From positions 2,418,001 to 2,482,000 of the forward strand of contig NZ_JAFCJI010000001.1 of the NCBI RefSeq assembly GCF_018131105.1: a stretch of DNA of 64,000 nt. Direction: 5' to 3'. The stretch's first letter is position 1; each line of letters opens with the position of its first letter. Positions 43,991-52,543 of this stretch are shown here, piece by piece. Origin of the DNA: Bradyrhizobium manausense. GTDB taxonomy: Bacteria > Pseudomonadota > Alphaproteobacteria > Rhizobiales > Xanthobacteraceae. The position numbers and the translations under genes are program-made. The notes under the pieces were generated by a model that saw only the letters and a program-made list of their open reading frames with translations, made no database searches and was not told the origin of the DNA.

Positions 43991-44014
43991 TAATCGTCCA
44001 CCGTCCCCGCCCTG

Positions 44015-44485
44015 ATGGAGAATTCGGTGAAAGACAACAACGACATGCCCGGCCATCTGGCTCGGCGATTTCAGCAGATCGCGGTCGCCGTGTTCCTGGC
44101 CGAGGTCGGCGAAGCCGGCTTCGACCTCACCCCGGTGCAATACGCGGCGCTTGCGACCATCAAGGCCAATCCGGGCCTCGACCAGGTCACGCTGGCAGGC
44201 CTGATCGCCTATGACCGTACCACCATCACCGGGGTGGTCGATCGCCTCGTGCAGAAGGGCCTTGCCGAGCGTCGCGCCAATCCCCGCGACCGCCGCGCCC
44301 GCGAGCTCGAGATCACCGATGAGGGCCGCCGCACACTCCGCAAGATCACGCCGGCGGTCGAATCCGCCCAGCAGATCATGCTGCGCGGCCTCAGCACCAG
44401 GGAAGGCGAGGACCTGATGCGTCTGCTGCGCAAGGCCATCGCCGCCGGCAACGAACTCAGCCGCGCCCCGCTGCGCGAGGCTTGA
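44015..44485 (+). CDS. MarR-family transcriptional regulator
   Basis: A 156-residue winged-helix protein: FDLTPVQYAALATIKANPGL, TLAGLIAYDRTTITGVVDRL (recognition helix), VQKGLAERRANPRDRRAREL (wing), and a dimerising C-terminal helix. It is divergent from the aromatic monooxygenase with 90 bases between, the usual layout for a MarR repressor of aromatic degradation. The ATG at 44015 fits the conserved length. Confidence 0.9.
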   Translation: MENSVKDNNDMPGHLARRFQQIAVAVFLAEVGEAGFDLTPVQYAALATIKANPGLDQVTLAGLIAYDRTTITGVVDRLVQKGLAERRANPRDRRARELEITDEGRRTLRKITPAVESAQQIMLRGLSTREGEDLMRLLRKAIAAGNELSRAPLREA

Positions 44486-44666
44486 CGCGTTTCGAGCAAA
44501 GCGGCCGATGCGGGTGAGGAAAACCCGGCTGGCAAAAGGCCATCACCCCGTAGTTTTGTACGTACTTGTCGCAGTATCCAGAAACCAGGAACTAACCTTC
44601 GGCTGCTACCGTCCCCCCCAATTCGGCGCTTAACGCGCGATTAACTTTGCCGGTTTGGAGTTTCGG

Positions 44667-45098
44667 ATGTTCAGGTTCGTCATTGCGACCGCAGTCATGG
44701 CACTGTCCGCCGGCCACGCGCTCGCCAACGGACACGGCGGCGGCGAAGCCCCTCCGCCGAAGCCCGAGGCGACGACCGCGCCCGCGAAGGTCATCCTGAC
44801 CAAACAGGGTCCCAAGCTCGTCGATCTCAAGGGGATGACGCTCTACATTTACGAGCGCGACACCAGCGGCAAGACGTCGAGCTGCAACGGCAAGTGCACT
44901 GAAAGCTGGGTGCCGCTCGCCGCAACAGCCGAAGCCAAGCCCATCGGCGACTTCACCGTGATCAATCGTGAAGACGGCAGCAAGATGTGGGCATACCGCT
45001 ATCGCCCGCTCTACACCTCACCGGCCGACAAGGCGCCGGGCGATGCCAACGGCAACGCCACGACGCTGCAATGGCGCGTCGCCCGCCCCGACAATTAG
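44667..45098 (+). CDS. Exported protein with Lipoprotein_15-type repeats (COG4315-like)
   Basis: A 143-residue secreted protein: signal peptide MFRFVIATAVMALSAGHALA, then a domain with GMTLYIYERDTSGKTSSCNG, WVPLAATAEAKPIGDFTVI and MWAYRYRPLYTSPADKAPGD. This is the pattern of secreted repeats of unknown function. There is no lipobox Cys here, so it is probably periplasmic rather than lipid-anchored. TTTGGAG precedes the ATG at 44667. Its stop overlaps that of the next, convergent gene. Confidence 0.82.
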   Translation: MFRFVIATAVMALSAGHALANGHGGGEAPPPKPEATTAPAKVILTKQGPKLVDLKGMTLYIYERDTSGKTSSCNGKCTESWVPLAATAEAKPIGDFTVINREDGSKMWAYRYRPLYTSPADKAPGDANGNATTLQWRVARPDN

Positions 45099-45316
45099 GG
45101 TGCGAACGGCGCGTGTCCGCCGCCGCTCGACGCACCGGCGAGCTTGGCCTGGGCCGCGGAATCGACCGCAGCGTAATTCACCTCCGGCGGCCAGTGCAGC
45201 GCCGCGTACAGCACCACGCCGGCCAGGATCGATCCGTAGAATCCGAGCATGGCCAAACGCCACTTGCGCACGACGCGACTGTCGTTCTTGTCAAATTGAC
45301 GAATGAAATTTTGCAT
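45095..45316 (-). CDS. Small single-pass membrane protein
   Basis: A 73-residue protein: charged N-terminus (MQNFIRQFDKNDSRVVRKW), one membrane helix (about 22-43, LAMLGFYGSILAGVVLYAAL), and a short periplasmic tail. GGAGG is six bases before the ATG at 45316. No family recognised. It resembles small subunits or assembly factors only in form. Confidence 0.68.
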   Translation of the reverse strand: MQNFIRQFDKNDSRVVRKWRLAMLGFYGSILAGVVLYAALHWPPEVNYAAVDSAAQAKLAGASSGGGHAPFAP

Positions 45317-45471
45317 GATGCCTCCAATGGCAACGAGCCATCGAGGCATAACGCAACCGACTCACGGCGCCTGTGAAGCAATTCACCATTGCTGTCGCCG
45401 CGCCGTCGATCGGCGCGGCAGACATTCAAGGTTCAGTGATGCGCTTGATGCAACAGGTCAGATCGACTGTC

Positions 45472-46125
45472 TCACCCGCGCCAGCTCGGGGCCGACTCGA
45501 TCTGCGCGCTCTGTCCCGGCGGAAGCACCACGACGGTCGCGTTGAGCTTCACCCGGTCGAACAGATCAATCACGTCCTCGTTGCGCATCCGGATGCAGCC
45601 CGACGAGATCGCCTGCCCGATATACTCAGGCTGGTTGGTGCCGTGAATGCGGTAGAGCGTGTCCTTGTTGCCGACATACAGATAAATTCCGCGTGCACCC
45701 AGCGGATTGGCGGGACCGCCCGCCACGCGCGCCGGATAGGGCCCGAGCCGCGCCTGGATTTCCGCCGTCGGCACCCAGTCCGGCCATTCCGCCAGACGGC
45801 CGACGCGCGCAACGCCCGAGAAGGCCATCGCCTCCTCGCCGACCGCAACGCCATAGCGGATCGCCTTGCCGTCGGGCAGCACGTAATAGAGATAACGCGC
45901 GTCGGTATCGACCAGGATCGTGCCCGGCTGTTCCTTGCGCGGATAATCGACGACGTGACGGAGATATTGCTCGGGCACGCTCGCCTGGGCGTAAGGTGGA
46001 TGCGCCAGCAACTGCCGGTCGCGCGGCGTCATGCTCGCGTCGGTCGACGGCGACAGTGTCGCCTGCATGCAGCCGCCGAGCGGCAGAAAGGCGGCAACGA
46101 AAAGTGCGATTGATGATCTTGGCAC
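45472..46125 (-). CDS. L,D-transpeptidase (YkuD domain) lipoprotein
   Basis: A 217-residue protein. From the GTG at 46125 it starts with a lipoprotein signal (ALFVAAFLPLGGC). The YkuD domain follows: TILVDTDARYLYYVLPDGKA, IRYGVAVGEEAMAFSG, RIHGTNQPEYIGQAISSGC and RMRNEDVIDLFDRV, with the catalytic His and Cys in HGTN and SSGCIRM. It forms 3-3 peptidoglycan crosslinks or attaches proteins to the wall. An earlier ATG at 46278 would bury the signal; the start remains uncertain. Confidence 0.87.
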   Translation of the reverse strand: MPRSSIALFVAAFLPLGGCMQATLSPSTDASMTPRDRQLLAHPPYAQASVPEQYLRHVVDYPRKEQPGTILVDTDARYLYYVLPDGKAIRYGVAVGEEAMAFSGVARVGRLAEWPDWVPTAEIQARLGPYPARVAGGPANPLGARGIYLYVGNKDTLYRIHGTNQPEYIGQAISSGCIRMRNEDVIDLFDRVKLNATVVVLPPGQSAQIESAPSWRG

Positions 46126-46409
46126 CGCCGGCCCCCCGATAGCGGATAGCAGCGCCCCCAGCAGGCTGAGATGCTGCCCAAATCGTGCTGAAAACAAGGC
46201 AATATGGAACACGTGCCCGTGTTCGGCCAGCCCGGTTCCATCACCACATCTGGCGGAAGACGGTCGCAGTGTCTCCATCGCCTCGCCTTGCTTTGGTCAA
46301 ACCCGGCTGGACTCGTGCGCCATCGGGCCAGCCTGATCGGATCGGGATGGGTTCACACCAACAGATCGGCTCGCGCCAATGCGGGCGCCAAGGGGTCAAA
46401 GGAGCTGCG

Positions 46410-47393
46410 ATGCTCGCGACGTTGAACAGCCGGCAGATCGTGGATGAGATCGTGAAGGATACGGTCAAGGACAACGATCCGCATGACGCGGTGCAGATTT
46501 CGCCCGACGAGATCAGGGTCTCGCGCGCCGGCAGCGAGGCGCCAACGTTGGCACCGGAGTTCACGGCCCGCCCGGAGCCGAAATTCGCGCCGGAGCGCAA
46601 AGTGACGATGGAGCCGAAGTTCAGCCTCGTGTCGGAGCCGCAAGCAGCTGCGCCCCCGGTCGACACCGCGGTACGCGTGACTGCGAGCGACGGTCTCAAC
46701 CGGCCGAAGAGATCGGCCGCCGGCAAATGGCTGCGCGGTGCGTTCCTGACCTTCCTGTTTGCGGGCGGCAGCGCCGCTGCCACCGTCGCCTGGGAGAAGC
46801 ACGGAGATACCGCGACCAGGATGCTTGCCGAATGGACACCGGCGCTGGCGTCGCTGCTGCCTTCGGCGTCGCAGACCGCACCGGTCGCAGCCGCGCAGGC
46901 GGCGTCGCCCGTCGCCCAGGATCAAACCGCCGACCAAACTGCAACACCGCCCGCAGCACCGGTTGCCACTCCCGCTGATGCACCTGCACCTGCCGCGACA
47001 CAGGCCGAGGCGGCGCCGTCGGTGGAATCGATGACGCGTGACATGGCCGCGATGGCGCAGCAGATCGAGCAGCTCAAGGCCAACATCGCCGAGTTGAAGA
47101 CTGGTCAGGAACAGATGGTGCGCGAGATGGCGAAGCTGCCGGCGCCAAAGCCGGTTGCCGAGGCGCGACCGGTCAATCCGCCCGCGCGCGCGTCGGCGCT
47201 GCCGCAGCGCGCTCCGGCACCGGTTCGCAAACCCAAACCGGTCGTGTCGCATACTTACATGCCGGCCTATACGCCTCCGCCGCCGCCGTCACAGGCTGCC
47301 GCGCTCCCGCCGCCGCCACCACCGGTCGCAACGACACAAGCCGTCGCCGATGATGACGGACCTGTCGTGCGTCCGCCGATGCCGCTGCGCTAG
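46410..47393 (+). CDS. Membrane-anchored coiled-coil, proline-rich protein
   Basis: A 327-residue protein with no named domain. An N-terminal cytoplasmic part of about 105 residues includes repeated PEPKFAPERK/MEPKFSLVSEP motifs. One membrane helix (about 110-130, LRGAFLTFLFAGGSAAATVA) is followed by an Ala/Pro/Gln linker, a coiled coil (about 208-245, with MAAMAQQIEQLKANIAELKT), and a tail rich in Pro with YTPPPPPS. It shares its plan with the gene at 26700. AAAGGAG precedes the ATG. A terminator lies 80 bases after its stop. Confidence 0.72.
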   Translation: MLATLNSRQIVDEIVKDTVKDNDPHDAVQISPDEIRVSRAGSEAPTLAPEFTARPEPKFAPERKVTMEPKFSLVSEPQAAAPPVDTAVRVTASDGLNRPKRSAAGKWLRGAFLTFLFAGGSAAATVAWEKHGDTATRMLAEWTPALASLLPSASQTAPVAAAQAASPVAQDQTADQTATPPAAPVATPADAPAPAATQAEAAPSVESMTRDMAAMAQQIEQLKANIAELKTGQEQMVREMAKLPAPKPVAEARPVNPPARASALPQRAPAPVRKPKPVVSHTYMPAYTPPPPPSQAAALPPPPPPVATTQAVADDDGPVVRPPMPLR

Positions 47394-47473
47394 GATTGCA
47401 TCAAGCGAATGCTGTCCGACTCGATGCGATGATGTGAGTCCGTGCGACTACGGTGATGCGCCGCTATTCGCCC

Positions 47474-47515
47474 AAGAGAAAAGGCCGTCGGGATCTATGC
47501 CGCCGGCCTTCTCTT
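47474..47515. terminator. Terminator, possibly bidirectional, in a 362-bp gap
   Basis: AAGAGAAAAGGCCG (47474-47487) pairs with CGGCCTTCTCTT (47504-47515), one bulged A. The rest of 47394-47755 is relatively A/T-rich with TTTAATAAAACCTTAATG near 47580, a plausible promoter area for the DUF6894 gene, but no clear pair of boxes. Confidence 0.7.
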
Positions 47516-47755
47516 GCAGCTGCCGGTTCGCGGAGCCCGGTTCTGCTGCAATTCCATGCCTCATGATCAGGCCGACATATTTAATAAAACCTTAATGAAC
47601 GCGAACGTTGCACATCATTTCTGCGCCATAAGCGCAGAGATTGCGCGCTCCGTTCATCGGATAGATATCGACTCAGTGGTAAGATCCATCATGTTTTGAA
47701 GACTTCCGTCGAAGGCTTCGTTTAGAGATTTGGATCGTCACACCGGGGAATTCGG

Positions 47756-47986
47756 ATGCCATACTACTCCTTCGATCTCGTGGTCGGTGAAGAGTTCAAG
47801 AACCAGGGTGGAATCATCCTCGAAGATATCGAGGTCGCCTCCGATCGCGCCGTTCAACTGGCCAGCGAGCTGTCGCAGGTGAAGCCCGAATTGCAGCGAA
47901 CGGGTTGCGCGGTGCGCGTCACCGATCGCGATCACAACGAGGTCTATCGCACGCCACTCGATCCCGTGCCGGCCTGGCGGCGATAA
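47756..47986 (+). CDS. DUF6894-type small protein
   Basis: A 76-residue cytoplasmic protein: MPYYSFDLVVGEEFKNQGGI, then LEDIEVASDRAVQLASEL and CAVRVTDRDHNEVYRTPLDP. This strand-helix-strand pattern is the DUF6894 family, abundant in Bradyrhizobium and Methylobacterium, with no known function. The ATG at 47756 starts the family's usual MPxYxF. Its stop directly abuts that of the convergent SDR gene. Confidence 0.8.
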   Translation: MPYYSFDLVVGEEFKNQGGIILEDIEVASDRAVQLASELSQVKPELQRTGCAVRVTDRDHNEVYRTPLDPVPAWRR

Positions 47987-48772
47987 CTAATCGTCCAGCA
48001 CCGGCGCCTCGAACCAGTTCGTCAGCGACAATCCACCATCAACGACGAACGCCGCGCCGGTCACGTAACCTGAGAGCTTGTTCGACAGCACGGTGAGCGC
48101 GACTGGCACGAGGTCGTTGGCCTCGCCGAGACGCCCGAGCGGAATGTGTTTCGCCAGCGAGGCATGCGCGACAAAGCCGCCGGCCGCGATCGCACCCGGG
48201 ACCAGCGCGTTGACGCGGATGCCGTGACGGCCAAAGCTCTTCGCAAGCTCCTTCACCAGCATCGTCATCCCCGCCTTCGCCGTCGAATAATGCGGCAGGT
48301 TGCGCGGCGTGCCCGCATGCAACGAAGTAAGAAACAGGAACGAGCCCGATCGTTTCGCCGCGATCAACCGTTTTGCGATCTCCCGCGCCAGATGAAAGCC
48401 GGCCTCGAGATTGACGGCGTGCATCTCCCGCCAGGTCTTGCGATCGACCGCGAGTGCGTGATCGCCCTCGCGCCGCGGCGGAGAGGCGCTGTGCACGAAA
48501 TGCGTGACCTCGCCCAGCGCTGCGTCGGCGGCTGCAAGCAGCTCGTCGCACGCCTCCGGTTTGGCGAGATCGCCGACCCAGGGCAGCGCGAGGTCTGGCG
48601 TCTCGCTCGCGCCGATGGCGGCCTTCACCCGCTCGGCACCCACATCGGCAAACAGCGTCCGAACGCCCTCGCCGACCAGACCCAGCGCGACCGCGCGGCC
48701 GATGCCGTTGCCGGCACCGGTGACGAGCGCCCTGTCGCGTGCGGGATCGAACGGCGTGCTGAACAGGCTCAT
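47987..48772 (-). CDS. SDR-family oxidoreductase
   Basis: A 261-residue short-chain dehydrogenase: cofactor motif TGAGNGIG (residues 18-25), FADVGAERV with acidic Asp favouring NAD, NLEAG, catalytic Ser in LTSLHAG, and YSTAK (Tyr-x-x-x-Lys). C-terminal GYVTGAAFVVDGGLSL is the family hallmark. The substrate is unknown. It is monocistronic and lies between a DUF6894 gene and a small exported protein. Confidence 0.88.
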   Translation of the reverse strand: MSLFSTPFDPARDRALVTGAGNGIGRAVALGLVGEGVRTLFADVGAERVKAAIGASETPDLALPWVGDLAKPEACDELLAAADAALGEVTHFVHSASPPRREGDHALAVDRKTWREMHAVNLEAGFHLAREIAKRLIAAKRSGSFLFLTSLHAGTPRNLPHYSTAKAGMTMLVKELAKSFGRHGIRVNALVPGAIAAGGFVAHASLAKHIPLGRLGEANDLVPVALTVLSNKLSGYVTGAAFVVDGGLSLTNWFEAPVLDD

Positions 48773-48899
48773 GACGTTCTCCGGGACCTACGAATGGCTC
48801 AATCTAGCGCGTCGCGCCAACACGCGACAATCGGGCCGGCAACCATTGCGGAGCGGCCCGCCGGGCGCTAGCCTCCCCAAAAACGAGGAGGACCCAAGG

Positions 48900-49292
48900 A
48901 TGCGCTACCCCTTGCTGATGGCAGGCCTGTTGCTGATCGCAGCCCCCGCCCAGGCGGCTGACGACCACACGCGCTCGACTTACGTGACGATGGTCTTGCA
49001 GGCTTTTGCCGCCAAGGTCGAATGCCCGAACACGGATGTCGCCTATCAGGATCTGGTGCAGAAGGCGCAGCAGATGCAGCTTCCCGACGGCACCACCGAG
49101 CAGGTGCGCAAGGCGATTGCCTGGATGCACACCGGCGGCAAGATGGGAGAGAAGCAGGCCGACGACATCATGGCGGAGGTCGCGGTCGCGACCCAGGCGA
49201 CAGATCTCGACCAGCGCCGGCTCGGCATGACCAATTGGTGCGAGAAGCAGAAGACCAGCCTCGCCGGTCTGATCCGCAGCAAGGGTGGCTAG
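48900..49292 (+). CDS. Exported hypothetical protein
   Basis: A 130-residue protein with a signal peptide (MRYPLLMAGLLLIAAPAQAA) and a helical mature part: STYVTMVLQAFAAKVECPNT, DGTTEQVRKAIAWMHTGGKM, ending NWCEKQKTSLAGLIRSKG. Two Cys could form a disulfide. AGGAGG lies nine bases before the ATG. No family is recognised. Probably periplasmic. Confidence 0.72.
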   Translation: MRYPLLMAGLLLIAAPAQAADDHTRSTYVTMVLQAFAAKVECPNTDVAYQDLVQKAQQMQLPDGTTEQVRKAIAWMHTGGKMGEKQADDIMAEVAVATQATDLDQRRLGMTNWCEKQKTSLAGLIRSKGG

Positions 49293-49394
49293 ACCTTTCT
49301 CGCCGTTAAGGACGCTATGACGGAACCGACGCCCCGGCCCATAATCGTCACATTCCTGGCGAGCATGCGGGGCGTCTTCAATCCGGAGAATCCC

Positions 49395-49643
49395 ATGCGG
49401 ATCACTCATCTCGTCTTCGCCGGAGCGCTCGTGGCGAGTACCGCGCTGACCGCGTCAGTGCTGGCGAAGAATGCCGATACCCAGAAGGGCGAGGACAAGG
49501 CGACCTCGTCATCTTGCAGTGCCTATCAGCAGGCGCCGGACGGATCGTGGGAGCAGCTCTCCTGCAAGGAGACCGGCGAGCGTGCGCAGCCGCAGACCCA
49601 GCACAAGCCGGTGACGCAAGGCGCCGATCACGGCGAGCGCTGA
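49395..49643 (+). CDS. Small exported protein, unknown function
   Basis: An 82-residue protein with a signal peptide (MRITHLVFAGALVASTALTA) and a polar mature part containing SSSCSAYQQAPDGSWEQLSC and a Gln/Thr-rich end. Two Cys are spaced 16 apart. GGAGAA precedes the ATG at 49395. The pair of small exported genes (48900 and 49395) runs in the same direction with 102 bases between. Confidence 0.68.
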   Translation: MRITHLVFAGALVASTALTASVLAKNADTQKGEDKATSSSCSAYQQAPDGSWEQLSCKETGERAQPQTQHKPVTQGADHGER

Positions 49644-49656
49644 TCAGAACTGGGCG

Positions 49657-49681
49657 GGAACCGGCCGGCGCCCGCTGGGTT
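49657..49681 (+). promoter_or_regulatory. Candidate EcfG-type promoter before hybrid kinase
   Basis: GGAAC (49657-49661), 16 bases, GGTT (49678-49681), 56 bases before the kinase start. The -10 element differs from CGTT by its first base, usually the less conserved one. Confidence 0.35.
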
Positions 49682-49737
49682 GAGCCCGGCAGCTTGCCGC
49701 GGTGCAGAGGCCGGTTAGAATGCCGTGGGCAGGGCTG

Positions 49738-51888
49738 ATGAGCAGCCCTCTGGAAACGCCAACCCCGCGAGCGCTTGTGGATTCGACCGAGTTTGAGGAC
49801 CTGCAATGCCGCCTGAAGGCGCTTGAGGAGGAAAACGCACGCCTTAAGGCGCAGGGAATCTCTGTCGTCAGCGAGCGGCAAAAGGCGGAGTCCGCGCTTG
49901 CCGAAAGCGAGCAGCGTTACCGGACGCTGTTCAACTCGATCGACGAAGGCTTTTGCATCATCGAGTTTTTCGACGGCCCGCACGGCCCGCTCAGCGACTA
50001 CGTTCATGTCGAGGCCAATCCCGCCTACACCCAGCATGCCGGCATTCCCAATGTGGTCGGCCAGAAGGTCCGCGAGATGGTGCCGGCCGAGGCCGACGGC
50101 TGGGTGGAGCTCTATGGCGGCGTCCTGCGTACCGGCGTTCCGATCCGGTTCGAGCGCGAGCTGGTTGCGACCGGCCGCCACCTCGAGCTCGCCGCCTTCC
50201 GGGTCGAGCCGGCAAACCGCAAGCAGGTCGCCGTGCTGTTCCAGGACATCACGCCGCGCAAGCGCGCCGAGCAGGAGCTACAACGCCTGAACGAGACGCT
50301 GGAAGCGCGCGTGGTCACGGCAATGGCCGAGCGCAACGTATTCGCCGACCTCGTCGAAGGCACCGACGCTTTCGTGCAGGTCGTCGATCCGAACTTCCGC
50401 TGGCTTGCCATCAACGGCGCGTCGGCACGGGAATTCCACCGCATCTTCGGCGTCATGCCGAAGGTTGGCGACAATATGCTGGAGGTGCTGAAGGACCAGC
50501 CGGAGCATCTCGATGCCATCCGCACCGTGTGGTCGCGGGCGCTTGCCGGCGAAGCCTTCGTCGAGATCGCCGAGTTTGGCGAGCCCGGGCGCGCCCGCCG
50601 CTTCTACGAGATGCGGTTCAACTGCCTCCGTGACGGCAATGGCCAGCTGCTCGGCGCCTACCAATATTCCTACGACGTGACCGAACGCCTGAAGGAGCAG
50701 GAGCGCCTGCGCCAGGCCGAGGAGGCGTTGCGGCAATCGCAGAAGATGGAAGCAGTCGGCCAGCTCACCGGCGGCATCGCGCACGACTTCAACAATCTGC
50801 TGACCGGCATCACCGGCTCGCTGGAGCTGTTGCAGACCCGGCTCGGCCAGGGCCGCGTCAAGGAGATCGACCGCTATGTGAACGCGGCGCAAGGCGCGGC
50901 CCGGCGTGCCGCGGCCCTCACCCATCGCCTGCTCGCCTTCTCGCGACGGCAGACGCTCGATCCGCGGCCCACTGATCTCAACCGGCTGGTGATGGGCATG
51001 GAGGAATTGATCCGCCGCACCGTCGGCCCGGAGATCGCGCTGGAGGTCGTCACCTCAGGCGGATTGTGGGCAACGCTTATCGATGCCTCGCAGCTCGAAA
51101 ACGCGCTGCTCAATCTCTGCATCAATGCCCGTGACGCCATGCCTGCGGGCGGCCGCATCACCATCGAGACTGCCAACCGCTGGCTCGATGAGCATGGCGC
51201 CGGCGAACGCGATCTCGAACCCGGTCAGTATGTCTCGCTTTGCGTCACCGACACCGGCATCGGCATGACGGCCGACGTGATCGAGCGCGCCTTCGATCCG
51301 TTCTTCACCACCAAGCCCATGGGTCAGGGCACCGGCCTTGGCCTGTCGATGGTCTATGGCTTCGTACGCCAGTCCGGCGGACAGGTGCGCATCTATTCGG
51401 AGGTGGGCCAGGGCACCACCATGTGCCTCTATCTGCCGCGCCATTACGGCAAGGAAGCCGAGAAGCCCTCGGCGCTCGCCAGCAAGACCACGATGCGCTC
51501 GCAGGCGAGCCACACCATCCTGATCGTCGACGACGAGCCGTCGATCCGGATGCTGCTGACGGACGCGCTGGAAGAGATCGGCTTCGACGTCATCGAGGCG
51601 CATGACGGTCCGACCGGGCTCAAGATCCTGCAATCGGACGCCAGCATCGACCTGCTCGTCACCGATGTCGGTCTGCCCGGCGGCATGAATGGCCGCCAGC
51701 TCGCGGACGCCGCGCGCGCGACCAAGCCGGCGCTGAAAGTGCTGTTCATTACCGGCTATGCCGAGAATGCGATCATCGGCAACGGCCAGCTCGCGCCTGA
51801 TACGCAGGTGCTGACCAAGCCGTTCGTCGTCGAGGCGCTGGCAAGCCGCGTGCTCGATATGATCAAGGATGGAACCGGACCGGGCTGA
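49738..51888 (+). CDS. Soluble PAS-PAS hybrid sensor histidine kinase
   Basis: A 716-residue kinase without membrane segments. N-terminal coiled coil (about 10-55), two PAS domains (about 58-180 and 205-325), HisKA with His349 in [13 protein letters not shown], HATPase_c ([34 protein letters not shown]), and a C-terminal receiver with Asp643 in VTDVGLPGG. Its C-terminal half is closely similar to the kinase at 15072. The start at 49738 is preferred; ATG at 49720 is possible. The sensed signal would be cytoplasmic. A possible stress promoter precedes it. Confidence 0.88.
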   Translation: MSSPLETPTPRALVDSTEFEDLQCRLKALEEENARLKAQGISVVSERQKAESALAESEQRYRTLFNSIDEGFCIIEFFDGPHGPLSDYVHVEANPAYTQHAGIPNVVGQKVREMVPAEADGWVELYGGVLRTGVPIRFERELVATGRHLELAAFRVEPANRKQVAVLFQDITPRKRAEQELQRLNETLEARVVTAMAERNVFADLVEGTDAFVQVVDPNFRWLAINGASAREFHRIFGVMPKVGDNMLEVLKDQPEHLDAIRTVWSRALAGEAFVEIAEFGEPGRARRFYEMRFNCLRDGNGQLLGAYQYSYDVTERLKEQERLRQAEEALRQSQKMEAVGQLTGGIAHDFNNLLTGITGSLELLQTRLGQGRVKEIDRYVNAAQGAARRAAALTHRLLAFSRRQTLDPRPTDLNRLVMGMEELIRRTVGPEIALEVVTSGGLWATLIDASQLENALLNLCINARDAMPAGGRITIETANRWLDEHGAGERDLEPGQYVSLCVTDTGIGMTADVIERAFDPFFTTKPMGQGTGLGLSMVYGFVRQSGGQVRIYSEVGQGTTMCLYLPRHYGKEAEKPSALASKTTMRSQASHTILIVDDEPSIRMLLTDALEEIGFDVIEAHDGPTGLKILQSDASIDLLVTDVGLPGGMNGRQLADAARATKPALKVLFITGYAENAIIGNGQLAPDTQVLTKPFVVEALASRVLDMIKDGTGPG

Positions 51889-51907
51889 CGGATCCGGTTC
51901 CAGCGCG

Positions 51908-52093
51908 TCAGCTAAGGGCCGGTCCGCGCATGATCTTCATGGCATCGGCGATGTGACGCCACTCCTTGGCCTCTTCGGCATCGCCGCGCCCCTCGCAGGC
52001 CTGGGCCTGCTCCGCGGCCTTGGCGATCGCCGCGAAACCATGCTGTTCCAGCATCTGCCGGGCGACGGTATGAACCTGGACCTCGGACATCAT
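51908..52093 (-). CDS. Small hypothetical protein behind EcfG-like promoter
   Basis: A 61-residue helical protein (MMSEVQVHTVARQMLEQHGF, GRGDAEEAKEWRHIADAMKI). Such small proteins occur often in Bradyrhizobium as stress-regulated genes, but I recognise no domain. AGGGAGAAG lies before the ATG at 52093. An EcfG-type promoter is 65 bases upstream. It ends 20 bases from the convergent kinase. Confidence 0.65.
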   Translation of the reverse strand: MMSEVQVHTVARQMLEQHGFAAIAKAAEQAQACEGRGDAEEAKEWRHIADAMKIMRGPALS

Positions 52094-52157
52094 GGGCGCT
52101 TCTCCCTGATTTGACGATCCCGCGGCGCATCGTTCGCGCGCTAGGCGGGTCTCTGAC

Positions 52158-52183
52158 AACGATCACACCACGCGCCCCGTTCC
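52158..52183 (-). promoter_or_regulatory. Candidate EcfG promoter for small protein
   Basis: On the minus strand GGAAC (52183-52179), 17 bases, CGTT (52161-52158). Full consensus, correct orientation, 65 bases from the start codon. Confidence 0.55.
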
Positions 52184-52196
52184 GCATACGCACAAA

Positions 52197-52234
52197 ACAA
52201 AGGCGGCCCGCTATGCCCAGCGGACCGCCTTCAT
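52197..52234 (-). terminator. Rho-independent terminator of minCDE
   Basis: On the minus strand AAAGGCGGTCCGCT pairs with AGCGGGCCGCCTTT (one G-U), followed by GTTTTG. It lies 28 bases past the minE stop. Confidence 0.85.
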
Positions 52235-52261
52235 CCACCCCAAAGTCTGCGGCCGCGTCCC

Positions 52262-52543
52262 CTACGCGACCGCCGCCTTCTTGCGCTCGAAGTCGTTGGG
52301 CACCTCGATATCGACCTCCAGCGTCGATACCTCGTCGCCGCGCTCGAGCCGCACGATCACCTTGGTCGGATCCAGCATGACGTGCTTGGAGACCACGGCG
52401 AGAATTTCCTCACGCAGCACACCGAGCAGGTCGGGCTGGCCGCGCATTCCGCGTTCATGGGCCAGCAGGATCTGCAACCGTTCGCGAGCGACGGGTGCGG
52501 ACGCCTTGTTGCCGCGGAGAAGCCGGAGCAGACCCATGCTCAT
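52262..52543 (-). CDS. minE: Cell division topological specificity factor MinE
   Basis: A 93-residue protein that stimulates MinD ATPase and drives Min oscillation so FtsZ rings form at midcell. The N-terminal membrane-targeting and anti-MinC segment (GLLRLLRGN, ARERLQILLAHERG) and the topological domain (ILAVVSKHVMLD, VIVRLERGDEVSTLEVDIEV) are both present. The ATG at 52543 overlaps the minD stop as ATGA, giving coupling. Last gene of minCDE. Confidence 0.97.
   Translation of the reverse strand: MSMGLLRLLRGNKASAPVARERLQILLAHERGMRGQPDLLGVLREEILAVVSKHVMLDPTKVIVRLERGDEVSTLEVDIEVPNDFERKKAAVA

Noticed and set aside
42257..43993. A 578-codon plus-strand frame opposite the monooxygenase
   Set aside because: Antisense shadow; the minus-strand frame has both FAD motifs and a good RBS and promoter.
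44588..44613. EcfG promoter before the exported repeat protein (GGAAC-N17-CGTC)
   Set aside because: The -10 element lacks the conserved GTT, so I left it out of the candidate list.
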